This document shows positions 36,701 through 43,988 of a stretch of DNA of 64,000 nucleotides, piece by piece. Made by a program: the position numbers and the translations under genes. This DNA is from Streptomyces sp. NBC_01723 (GTDB taxonomy: Bacteria > Actinomycetota > Actinomycetes > Streptomycetales > Streptomycetaceae), in assembly GCF_036246005.1 (NCBI RefSeq), contig NZ_CP109171.1:1054001-1118000 (forward strand), given 5' to 3'. The notes below the pieces were generated by a model. That model worked only from the letters and a program-made list of their open reading frames with translations. It ran no database searches and had not been told where the DNA came from. Every line of letters starts with the position of its first letter. Position 1 is the first letter of the stretch.

Positions 36701-38837
36701 CCAGATCGCCGACACGGTCGCCCGGTTCGTGACGCCGCCCGTCGAGCAGCCGAAGCGGGAACGGAAGCGGGCCGAGGGCATGTTCGCGGACTACCGCCCC
36801 GAGCACGGCGACGACCACACCCTGCGCACGGCGACCCGCGGTCTGGCCCACATGTGGGGGGCCTGGGGCGGCGACCACCAGTGGACGGCACTACGCCAGA
36901 TCCGCGCCGTGAACCATGTGCTCTCGGGACATCCCGCCGACGGCCGGCAGTTGCCCGACCGCACCCGTCTGGACGCCCTCGGCGACGGCTGGCACAGCGA
37001 CGAGCACACCATCCCGCGCATCGGCCTGGTGTGGCCGTCCCTGCTGACCGTGCTGCGACCGCTGGCCTACCGCGCGGCGGCGCCCACCGTCCCCGCGGTC
37101 GAAAGGCAGGCGCTGCTCCTGCTGTTCGAGGCCCTCGGCGAAGGGCCGCTCGCCGCACCCGGGCACGGACTCCGGGAGGTCGTCCTGAGCGAGCCGCACG
37201 ACAAGCGCAGCCAGCGGGAGCGGGCCGGGCAGGTACTGCGCCGGGACGGCCGGACCGTGGTCGTCCTCGGCTGCCAGAACATCGACTACGGGCGTGAGCG
37301 GGTCAACTGGCTGGCTCTCGACCACGATCCGACGGGCGTGTTCGGGGCCGTCGCCCACTTCACGCTGGAGCGCGAGACACGGCACACCCCGGCGCTACCC
37401 GCCGACACCCTCGCCGCCGTCACCCGGTTGGTGCGGGACAAGGGGGCCGCGCCCTGGCAGCCTGAGGCGCCCACCGCACTCGCGGCGTCGACGCACGCCG
37501 GGGTGGGACCGCTCCAGGCCACGATCCTCCTCGCCGGACAGCCGGAGAAGCTCGACGCCGAGACCCTGGCCTCGCTGGGGCTCAAGCCCCGTCAACTGGA
37601 CGCGGGCAACGCCATGCTGAACACGCTCCCCGCCACGGAGCGGGCCGCGCTCGTCGGCGCTCTGCTGCCCGACGACCCGGCCGAGCTGTGGACGACCGGG
37701 CCGGACACGGGTGCCGCGGGCCGGACGTGGGCCGCGCGCCTCGGTTCTCTCGTCCGAGTGCCCGAGGACCTGGCTCCCGCGCTCGACGGCCTGCCGGCCG
37801 GGTCCGCGGAGGCGGTCCTCAACCCGGCACGCACCGCGTGGCTCAGCCGTACCACGGTCCAGCGCCCCGACAACGACGGCCGGCTCGTCGCGGAGGACCC
37901 CGCCGCGGTGCCCGGACGCCACGCTCTGACCGGCGCGGTCGCCACCCTCGCCTCACTCGCCTACGCCCTGCCCTACGGCCATCCCCTGCGCGCGGCCCTG
38001 CCGGAGGGCCTGGCCGCGCTGCGCCGCCGCCTCGCCGACCCGGGGCTGCTGCTCGACCTGGACGTCGGGTGGACGGAGAAGGGCGGCACCACCGCCGCCG
38101 AGCTGCGGAAGGCCTATGGTCTGCCCACCTCCGGGGGCGCCGACGCGGACGGGACGGTCCGAGTCGGTGACGCACTCCTCCTGCGCCCCTGGCACGGCGA
38201 CAACGAGACCGTGCTGGTGCGTCCGGCGGGCCTCGCCGGGCCGGACGACGCCGTGTTCGGGCTGTTGGAGGGGCTGGTGGGTGCCGCGCGCGGTTCCGGC
38301 ATGCGGGCCTTGCGGGCCGTCCTGGGTGAGGAACTCGCCCGGGCCCTGTCCGCCGGTCAGGACCCCGCGGGGCCGGCCGGACCCGCGCAGGACCCCACGG
38401 TCAGCGTTCCGGCGCTCGTCGCGGAGGTCGCGTCGGAGCACGCCCTGAGCGAGGACGCGGCGGCGCTGTACCTGCAACTGCTTGCGCTGCCCGACCCGAC
38501 GGACCGCAACTGTGCCCGGTGGACCGGGTGGCGGCCCGCCCGGATGAAGAAGGCCCGGGCCGAACTCGCGGCCACGGAACTGGTGGTCGAGGCCAAGCGG
38601 TCCCGGGCCGGCCGTTCCCTCTTCCTGCCGTGCGGCTGGCACGACCTCAAGGCGCCCGCCCTGCCGGTGGAGACGTGGAAGGAGGGTCTCTACCCGGTCC
38701 GCGAAGGGCTGCGCGCCGTTCCGCCTTTCCCGGTACCGGAGTTGTTCGCCCGTGCCTGGGACCGGGTGCGGGCCCAGGACGCGCCCGCCTACGAGGAACT
38801 CACCACTCGCGCCACGCGGAAGGGCCGCCGCCGATGA
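33744..38837 (+). CDS. Very large uncharacterised MoxR-operon protein (1697 aa)
   Basis: A soluble, mainly helical 1697-aa protein with no signal peptide or membrane helix and no motif that I recognise. The first ~45 residues are Thr/Ala/Gly-rich and look disordered. Later regions include helical repeats (about 85-330), beta-rich parts around 650-900 (LIVNEAWPCLILSRGHKAVVVGPD, GDTVLPTTRPVIGDGTLYWRQG), a segment with WLALDHDPTGVFGAVAHFTLE near 1190, and a C-terminal winged-helix-like end with WTGWRPARMKKARAELAATELVVEAKRSRAGRSLFLP (about 1590-1630). Proteins of this size at this place in MoxR-VWA operons are commonly called DUF4132-like or hypothetical. ATG 33744 and its stop overlap neighbouring genes by 4 nt. 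Probably the scaffold or substrate-recruiting part of the machine (inference). Confidence 0.8.
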   Translation: MSTVNATGAADARTTARGGTATGGSTAQDDATVAALLDAGALLPPGSTGREDADTLTVRTYSHAALGDRSVVRLVPGTLGEAEDLALDFLGLVRDAETEEVGQIRRETLGFPAWALVNDPANGHHALALVKDVERLARQAKSRPGTAKEGFEQLGERLGRAVPHFLPTFYEQAARIFLQYDNTTYAAAFFGKARDAERVHALTVDEDRQRAVFLEFAFAGALTVKALKQHVKDLADRLDAAEAWAQFRQLAVERCAAGMPPYASLPQDARVLIKAAGLPKVETEGDLVADLVASPAAVRAPASFWTAYRATLTVLAERRPAVRERLLEIMPAGLDRQVKSDEFWLALLTECGADRLLTGEDTTVAVDAADWLGRWAAHRKHGATTCDSSPATLALVSRMAARLRADGRTVDLFTGRRQVGADIGLLDLCVALNIPLALPDPGTEVHLGLDRWVGDTDPERRDLAALAADSRLRPLLLRAVGATSQNRQSGSVLEHLADHPVLRDVLREWLDGAVGQLAEARGLPGAREALHRLSPFRPVAPRVNPAAVARAAAYETAPLLARTLRAGILDELGWPALEEALRILDTETRQSKDRDNTLIVNEAWPCLILSRGHKAVVVGPDAISLEHDLRLPADLDRWQRPQFRYSDGELLVVWWHDGKQRGYWSNRPSEVVTLTGERISHWWRNDDAAPSIPLPDGGRATGGRTLHAGDTVLPTTRPVIGDGTLYWRQGRHGRQHVWLEYDPATGSHGRASLPVFLRSGIRDGATLLQDRCEVLPLQPGLEQSPFGTDGAVLGRWVRAEDEAEEARTTTGTPDGRTVTLTAARHGERLVPLGALRLPGGAAPVVARTRRQITLFAQDDGTRAGELGRVTPHERGGEFAAGTPLVPPVAFWHALRPRDESASAVLRACTDEQAAQVLSEAARALADRQALVKAAGEGDGSDGGATAVKPTVPSAEEVVRQAVSRSLPGLTDQRILAGVAALVRTTLQIADTVARFVTPPVEQPKRERKRAEGMFADYRPEHGDDHTLRTATRGLAHMWGAWGGDHQWTALRQIRAVNHVLSGHPADGRQLPDRTRLDALGDGWHSDEHTIPRIGLVWPSLLTVLRPLAYRAAAPTVPAVERQALLLLFEALGEGPLAAPGHGLREVVLSEPHDKRSQRERAGQVLRRDGRTVVVLGCQNIDYGRERVNWLALDHDPTGVFGAVAHFTLERETRHTPALPADTLAAVTRLVRDKGAAPWQPEAPTALAASTHAGVGPLQATILLAGQPEKLDAETLASLGLKPRQLDAGNAMLNTLPATERAALVGALLPDDPAELWTTGPDTGAAGRTWAARLGSLVRVPEDLAPALDGLPAGSAEAVLNPARTAWLSRTTVQRPDNDGRLVAEDPAAVPGRHALTGAVATLASLAYALPYGHPLRAALPEGLAALRRRLADPGLLLDLDVGWTEKGGTTAAELRKAYGLPTSGGADADGTVRVGDALLLRPWHGDNETVLVRPAGLAGPDDAVFGLLEGLVGAARGSGMRALRAVLGEELARALSAGQDPAGPAGPAQDPTVSVPALVAEVASEHALSEDAAALYLQLLALPDPTDRNCARWTGWRPARMKKARAELAATELVVEAKRSRAGRSLFLPCGWHDLKAPALPVETWKEGLYPVREGLRAVPPFPVPELFARAWDRVRAQDAPAYEELTTRATRKGRRR

Positions 38838-39022
38838 CGACCGTGCACGCGCCCGGCCAGGCACTCGCACCCGCACTCGCCTCCGCACCCGCACTCGCCT
38901 CCACATCCCCATCCGCACCCGCACCCGCACCCGCACCCGCACCCGCAGAGGCGGCGTGCCCGCGCCCGCCACGCGACCGCTCCACGCCCTCTGTCCGAGC
39001 CCACCGGAAGATCCCTCGATGA
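38834..39022 (+). CDS. 62-aa Pro/Ala-repeat mini-ORF coupled at both ends
   Basis: A short frame whose ATG overlaps the stop of the 1697-aa gene (ATGA 38834-38837) and whose TGA overlaps the ATG of the MoxR gene (ATGA 39019-39022). The peptide is an Ala-Pro/Ala-Leu repeat followed by a basic tail (RPPRDRSTPSVRAHRKIPR). It is built on a 6-bp tandem repeat, so changes in copy number never shift the frame. I recognise no family. It may be a real peptide, or serve only to carry ribosomes from the upstream gene to MoxR. A frame leading into MoxR from upstream is also open, so an N-terminally extended MoxR cannot be excluded. Confidence 0.5.
   Translation: MTTVHAPGQALAPALASAPALASTSPSAPAPAPAPAPAEAACPRPPRDRSTPSVRAHRKIPR
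38861..38944 (+). repeat. Hexanucleotide tandem repeat (GCACCC-type, 14 units)
   Basis: Fourteen consecutive 6-bp units, mostly GCACCC or GCACTC with GCCTCC, ACATCC and CCATCC variants; the last five are identical GCACCC. In the mini-ORF it encodes an Ala-Pro-type repeat. The identical run at the 3' end suggests recent slippage. Confidence 0.9.
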
Positions 39023-40188
39023 CCGCCACCCAATCCCCCGACACCATCCGCCAGATCGTCCCGCCCGAGGACCGGTACGCCACCGAGCTGGCCTTCCTCA
39101 CCGCCTACGACGACGGACCGCGCCCTCCCGCCTGGCGGCTCACGCCCCGGGCCGTGGTCACCTTCGTCATGGGCAGCGACGGCCGTGCCCTGCGGCTGCC
39201 CGAGGACGCCCGGGCACCCGTGGGCGTACCCCGCCGACTGGTGGTGGAGGGCAAGTTCGTCGGCGACCGGGCGCTGGTGGAACGGTGCGTCGTCACGCTC
39301 GCCGGGGAGCGCGGACTGCTGCTGGTGGGCGAGCCCGGTACCGCCAAGTCCATGCTGTCCGAGTTGCTGTCGGCGGCCGTCTGCGGCACGAGCGGGCTGG
39401 TCGTGCAGGGCACGGCGGGTACGACCGAGGACCAGCTCAAGTACGGCTGGAACTACGCCTTGCTGCTGGCCCAGGGCCCCAGCCGCACAGCCCTCGTCCC
39501 CTCCCCCGTCCTGACCGCCATGGCCAGGGGCGGCATCGCCCGTGTCGAGGAGGTGACCCGCTGCCTGCCGGAGGTGCAGGACGCCCTGGTCTCCCTGCTC
39601 TCCGAACGTCGCATCGCCGTCCCCGAACTCTCGGGCACGGACGACGCCCTGGCGCACGCCGCGCCCGGTTTCAACCTGATCGCCACCGCCAACCTGCGCG
39701 ACAAGGGAGTCTCCGAGATGTCGGCGGCCCTCAAGCGCCGGTTCAACTTCGAGACGGTCGGCCCCATTCCGGACCTCGACGCCGAGACGGCACTGGTCCG
39801 CAGTCAGGCGCGGGCCTCGGTCGAGCGTGCCGGAGCGCCGTTCCAGGTGGACGAGGCCGTCCTGGAGGCGCTTGTCGTCGCCTTCCGTGACCTGCGTGAG
39901 GGCCGTTCGGCGGAGGGCTGGGAGGTCGAGCGGCCGTCCACCGTGATGAGCACCGCCGAGGCCGTGTCCGTCGCGGGTGCGCTCGGGTTGGCGGCGGCCT
40001 ACTTCCCGGGGGACCGGGACGTACTCGGGCTGCTCCCGGGGCACCTCCTCGGCGTGGTCCGCAAGGACGACCCGGCCGACGCGGCCCGGCTGCGCGGCTA
40101 CTGGGACGGCCCGGTCCGGCGCCGCGCGGAGCAGGGTTCGGCCACCTGGCGCACCCTGTGGGACCTGCGCACGGTTCTGGAGGGCTGA
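39019..40188 (+). CDS. MoxR-type AAA+ ATPase (YehL-like)
   Basis: A 389-aa AAA+ ATPase of the MoxR/YehL group, whose members act as chaperone-like remodelers with VWA partners. Walker A is GEPGTAKS (residues 104-111). The Walker B position reads GGIARVEEVTRCLPEVQDALVSLLSE, with Glu-Glu in place of Asp-Glu. Sensor 1 is FNLIATANLRDKG and the arginine-finger/sensor-2 region is SAALKRRFNFETVG. A C-terminal helical lid follows (VMSTAEAVSVAGALGLAAAYFPGDRDVLGLLPGHL). ATG 39019 has GGAAG 8 nt upstream and overlaps the mini-ORF stop. The DUF5682-VWA gene begins 5 nt after its stop. Confidence 0.92.
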   Translation: MTATQSPDTIRQIVPPEDRYATELAFLTAYDDGPRPPAWRLTPRAVVTFVMGSDGRALRLPEDARAPVGVPRRLVVEGKFVGDRALVERCVVTLAGERGLLLVGEPGTAKSMLSELLSAAVCGTSGLVVQGTAGTTEDQLKYGWNYALLLAQGPSRTALVPSPVLTAMARGGIARVEEVTRCLPEVQDALVSLLSERRIAVPELSGTDDALAHAAPGFNLIATANLRDKGVSEMSAALKRRFNFETVGPIPDLDAETALVRSQARASVERAGAPFQVDEAVLEALVVAFRDLREGRSAEGWEVERPSTVMSTAEAVSVAGALGLAAAYFPGDRDVLGLLPGHLLGVVRKDDPADAARLRGYWDGPVRRRAEQGSATWRTLWDLRTVLEG

Positions 40189-40193
40189 CACCG

Positions 40194-43100
40194 GTGTCCG
40201 TCTCTCCGCCCACGCCGCTCTCTGCTCCGCCCACGCCGCTCTCTGCTTCGCCCGCCCCGCTCTCTCCTTCGCCGTCCCCGGACGAAGCGGTGGCCGCGCT
40301 CACCGACCCGGCCGCGCCGTACCTCATCGGCGTACGGCACCACGCGCCGTCGCTGGCCGCGGCCATGCCCGCGCTGCTGGACGCGGCCGCGCCGGACGTG
40401 CTCCTGGTCGAGCTGCCCGCCGAGATGCAGGACTGGCTGCCGTGGCTGGGACACGAGGAGACACGGGCGCCGGTGGCCCTCGCCGCCGCCGGTCCGCGGG
40501 AGGGAGGGGGGCCGGCCTTCTATCCGTTCGCCGACTTCTCCCCCGAACTGGCGGCCGTGCGCTGGGCCGCCCCGCGCGGTGTCCCGGTCGTCGCGTGCGA
40601 CCTGCCGTTGGCCGACCGCGCGTGGCGTGCGGGGAGGCGGCCGGGGGCACCTGCCTCGCCCACGGCACCGGAGGCCCCCTGCGCCGGGCTCACCACCGCC
40701 CTCCGGGCCCGGCTCACCGGCCGCCCCGGTGAGGACCTGTGGGACCGGCTCGTCGAGGCCACCGCTCCGGGATCCGAGCCGGAGGCACTGCGCCGCGCCG
40801 CGCTCCTCACGGGGTGGGCACTGCGCGAGGAGGCCGTGTCCTCGGGAGGAGTGCCCGAACTGGATCTGCGGCGTGAGGGCTGGATGCGGTCCCGTCTGGC
40901 CGCCGCCACCGTCGACGGCGCGCGGGCCGCCGTGGTCGTCGGCGCCTTCCACGCCCCGGCGCTGCTGTCCCCGGCCGGTGCGGCCGAGGTGGCCGGTGCG
41001 GCCGGTGCCATGCCGGGTGCTCGCGGTGATGCCGAGCCGTCCGAGTGGACCACCTCCCTGATCCCGTACACCTACGCCCTCCTGGACGAACGGTCCGGGT
41101 ACCCGGCGGGCATCCGGGACCCCGAGTGGCAGCATCTGGTGGTGCGCGCGGCGGGCGACCCGGACGCGCTCGAGGAGGCGCTGACGCGCACGGCGGTACG
41201 GGTGTGTGCGGAGCTGCGCGGCCTCGGGCATCCGTCGGGGCCCGCGGACGCGCGCGAGATCACGAGGTTGGCCTCGGACCTTGCCCGGTTGCGGGGACTG
41301 CCCGCGGCGGGCCGGGGCGAACTGGTCGAGGCGATCCAGACGGTACTCGCGCAGGGCGAGCCGTACGGCAGGGGGCGGGCCGTCGCCCGCGCGATGGAGC
41401 GCGTCCTCGTCGGCGACCGCGGCGGTCGTCCCGCGCCGGGCGCGCCGCGCAGCGGACTGGCTCCGGCGGTCGAGACCGAGCTGTCGAGACTGGGACTGCC
41501 CGGCCCGAGGCCCAGTGGGACCACCCCTGGGGCGACCGGTGGGACAAGTGAACCGAACGCGACAGCCAAGGATCTGCGGCTGGACCCCCTGCGCTCCGAC
41601 CTCGACCGTGACCGCGACCTGCTGCTGCGGCGCCTGACGGTGTGCGGGGTGCCGTACGGCGAGCTGAGGGGCGTAGTCGGTGCGGGCGGCGCCGAGGCGT
41701 TGACGACGCGGTGGGAGGTGCGTTGGACCCCGGCGACCGAGGCCATGCTGTCCGCGGTCGGTGTGCACGGCGTCACGCCCGCCCAGGCCGCCGAGGGTGT
41801 CCTGCGCGAGCGGCGGCGGACGGAGCGCGACGAGGGCGGTCCCATGGCGGCGCAGACGCTGGACGGACTTCGGCAGGCGGCGGAGTGCGGCCTGCCCGAG
41901 CTGGCGGACGCCCGTCTGGCGGAGGCCGCCGACGTGCTGCCCGCCTCGGCCACGCTGCCCGAACTCCTCACCGGGCTGGGCCTGCTGGACCGTTTGCGCG
42001 CGGGGCACGTCGCGGGGCTCGGCCTCGACAAGGACCGTGCGGTCCGGGCCGATGCCGTGGCCGACGTTCTCACCGCGGCCGCGGTGCGCCAGGTGGACGG
42101 TCTCGCCGGTGCCGAGGACCCGGCGGACGCGCACGCGCTGCTGGAACTCGCGCACCGGGCCGACGTCCTCGGCGGCGTCCGCCTGACCGACGCCCTGGCC
42201 CGGCTCGGGCGGGAGGGATCGCCCCTGATGCGTGGCGCCGCCGGGGCGGTCAGGGTCCTCCTGGGGCACGAGGACCCGGACGTCCTCGGCCGCCGCGTCG
42301 CCGCCTGGGTCGACACGGCGACCGACCGCGAGTCCCGCTCCGCGCTCACCGCGCGGCTCACGGGTCTGCTCACGGCCGCGGGCCCACTGCTGGAGTCTGC
42401 GGCACCGGCACTGGAGCCGCTGCTCGACCGGGTGTCCGGGCTGTCCGACCGGGACTTCCTGCACCGGCTGCCGGCCTTGCGCGGCGGCTTCGACACGCTG
42501 AGCCCGGCCGCCCGCGACCGGCTTCTCTCGGCCGTCGAGGAGCGCCTGGACATCGGCGGTCCGGACGCTCGGGCGAAGCGGGGCCACTTGGCCGACCTGG
42601 GTCGCACGGACCCCGCCGCCCTGGCCGTGTGGACCCGCGCGGATCTCACGGCGCGGGCCACGCTGGGCGGCCTCGGCCTACTGCCCTCGCCCACCCGGCC
42701 TGCGGACCCCGCACCGCCCTCTTCTCAGCCCTCGGCACGGCCCTCCCTTCAGCCCTCGGCGCCGGCCTCGACACCGACCCACACCTCCACCCCGCCCTCG
42801 ATCCGACCCACGGCCCCGCCCCCTCCCTCAACGGATCCCTCAACGGACGAGACCCACGACCCCGCGCTTCACCACCTCGCCCCCGTCGACCGCTGGCGGC
42901 TCGTACTCGGCCGCCGCACCGACCAGTTGCCCCCGTCGGCCGGCGCACCTGCCACCGCGCTCGACGAGTTGTACGGCAGCGGGCGGGGCGAGGGCAGCCG
43001 GGGTGAGCTGAACGGCCCCGGGCGCGACGGCGGCGGTGGCGGCCGGGAAGCCTCCTACCCGAGCGTGCGGGAATGGTCGGAGGAGCTGAGGGCGCTGTTC

Positions 43101-43988
43101 GGCCCGGGGGTCCGCGAGGAGGTGCTGGCGGCGGCGGCCGCGGCGGGCCGACCGGACGTCCTGGCCGAACTCGACCCGGGCAGTGTGCGACCGTCCGTCG
43201 ATCTGCTGCGCACGGTCCTGCGGCACGCGGGTGGTCTGCCCGAGGCACGGCTGGCCGCGCTGCGGCCACTCGTCCGGCGTCTGGTGGAGGCGTTGACCAG
43301 GCAGTTGGCCACGCGGCTGCGCCCCGCGCTGCACGGCGCCGTCCTGCCGCGGCCCAGCCGCCGTCCGGGAGGAGGCCTCGACCTGCCCCGCACCCTGCGG
43401 GCCAATCTGGCCTCCGCACGCCGTGGACCGGACGGCAAGGTGCTGGTCGTTCCGGAACACCCCGTCTTCCGTACCCGGGCCAGAAGGGCCGCCGACTGGC
43501 GGCTGATCCTCGTGACGGACGTGTCGGGGTCGATGGAGGCGTCCACGGTCTGGGCCGCCCTCACCGCGTCGGTACTGGCCGGAGTGCCCACACTGTCCAC
43601 GCATTTCCTGGCCTTCTCCACGGAGGTCATGGACCTCACGGACCACGTCCACGACCCGCTGTCCCTGCTGCTCGAGGTGAGCGTGGGCGGCGGCACCCAC
43701 ATCGCCGCGGGGCTGCGGCACGCCCGCGAACTCGTCACGGTGCCGTCCCGCACACTCGTGGTGGTCATCAGCGACTTCGAGGAGGGCTATCCCGTGGGTG
43801 GCCTGCTCGCCGAGGTCCGCGCCCTGGCCGGCAGCGGCTGCCACGTCCTGGGCTGCGCGAGCCTCGACGACACCGGCCGGCCCCGGTACTCCACCGCGGT
43901 CGCCGGGCAATTGGTCGCGGCGGGCATGCCGGTCGCCGCCCTCAGCCCTCTCGAACTCGCCGGATGGGTAGGGGAGAAGATCGGATGA
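40194..43988 (+). CDS. DUF5682-VWA fusion protein (YehM/YehP-like)
   Basis: A 1264-aa protein. Residues 1-30 are a Pro/Ser repeat (heptads PPTPLSA, PPTPLSA, SPAPLSP). A DUF5682-type region follows, beginning PYLIGVRHHAPSLAAAMPALLDAA and LLVELPAEMQDWLPWL, then long helical segments (about 330-830) and a proline-rich linker (about 840-900). The C-terminal von Willebrand factor A domain (about 1095-1264) has a complete MIDAS: DVSGS near 1107, Thr in GGGTHIAAG near 1165 and Asp in VISDFEEG near 1192. In E. coli the two halves are separate genes (yehM, yehP). GTG 40194 is the start, 5 nt after the MoxR stop. The VWA domain probably docks on the MoxR ATPase in a Mg-dependent way. Confidence 0.9.
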   Translation: MSVSPPTPLSAPPTPLSASPAPLSPSPSPDEAVAALTDPAAPYLIGVRHHAPSLAAAMPALLDAAAPDVLLVELPAEMQDWLPWLGHEETRAPVALAAAGPREGGGPAFYPFADFSPELAAVRWAAPRGVPVVACDLPLADRAWRAGRRPGAPASPTAPEAPCAGLTTALRARLTGRPGEDLWDRLVEATAPGSEPEALRRAALLTGWALREEAVSSGGVPELDLRREGWMRSRLAAATVDGARAAVVVGAFHAPALLSPAGAAEVAGAAGAMPGARGDAEPSEWTTSLIPYTYALLDERSGYPAGIRDPEWQHLVVRAAGDPDALEEALTRTAVRVCAELRGLGHPSGPADAREITRLASDLARLRGLPAAGRGELVEAIQTVLAQGEPYGRGRAVARAMERVLVGDRGGRPAPGAPRSGLAPAVETELSRLGLPGPRPSGTTPGATGGTSEPNATAKDLRLDPLRSDLDRDRDLLLRRLTVCGVPYGELRGVVGAGGAEALTTRWEVRWTPATEAMLSAVGVHGVTPAQAAEGVLRERRRTERDEGGPMAAQTLDGLRQAAECGLPELADARLAEAADVLPASATLPELLTGLGLLDRLRAGHVAGLGLDKDRAVRADAVADVLTAAAVRQVDGLAGAEDPADAHALLELAHRADVLGGVRLTDALARLGREGSPLMRGAAGAVRVLLGHEDPDVLGRRVAAWVDTATDRESRSALTARLTGLLTAAGPLLESAAPALEPLLDRVSGLSDRDFLHRLPALRGGFDTLSPAARDRLLSAVEERLDIGGPDARAKRGHLADLGRTDPAALAVWTRADLTARATLGGLGLLPSPTRPADPAPPSSQPSARPSLQPSAPASTPTHTSTPPSIRPTAPPPPSTDPSTDETHDPALHHLAPVDRWRLVLGRRTDQLPPSAGAPATALDELYGSGRGEGSRGELNGPGRDGGGGGREASYPSVREWSEELRALFGPGVREEVLAAAAAAGRPDVLAELDPGSVRPSVDLLRTVLRHAGGLPEARLAALRPLVRRLVEALTRQLATRLRPALHGAVLPRPSRRPGGGLDLPRTLRANLASARRGPDGKVLVVPEHPVFRTRARRAADWRLILVTDVSGSMEASTVWAALTASVLAGVPTLSTHFLAFSTEVMDLTDHVHDPLSLLLEVSVGGGTHIAAGLRHARELVTVPSRTLVVVISDFEEGYPVGGLLAEVRALAGSGCHVLGCASLDDTGRPRYSTAVAGQLVAAGMPVAALSPLELAGWVGEKIG
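40206..40268 (+). repeat. 21-bp tandem repeat, three units, in the DUF5682-VWA N-terminus
   Basis: The units at 40206-40226 and 40227-40247 are identical; the third (40248-40268) is diverged. Each encodes one PPTPLSA-type heptad directly after the start codon. Length variation would keep the frame. Confidence 0.85.

Noticed and set aside
34950..36878. Open frame of over 600 codons on the minus strand inside the 1697-aa gene
   Set aside because: The plus-strand frame is bounded by coupled starts and stops and has proper codon bias; the minus frame shows no domain signature.
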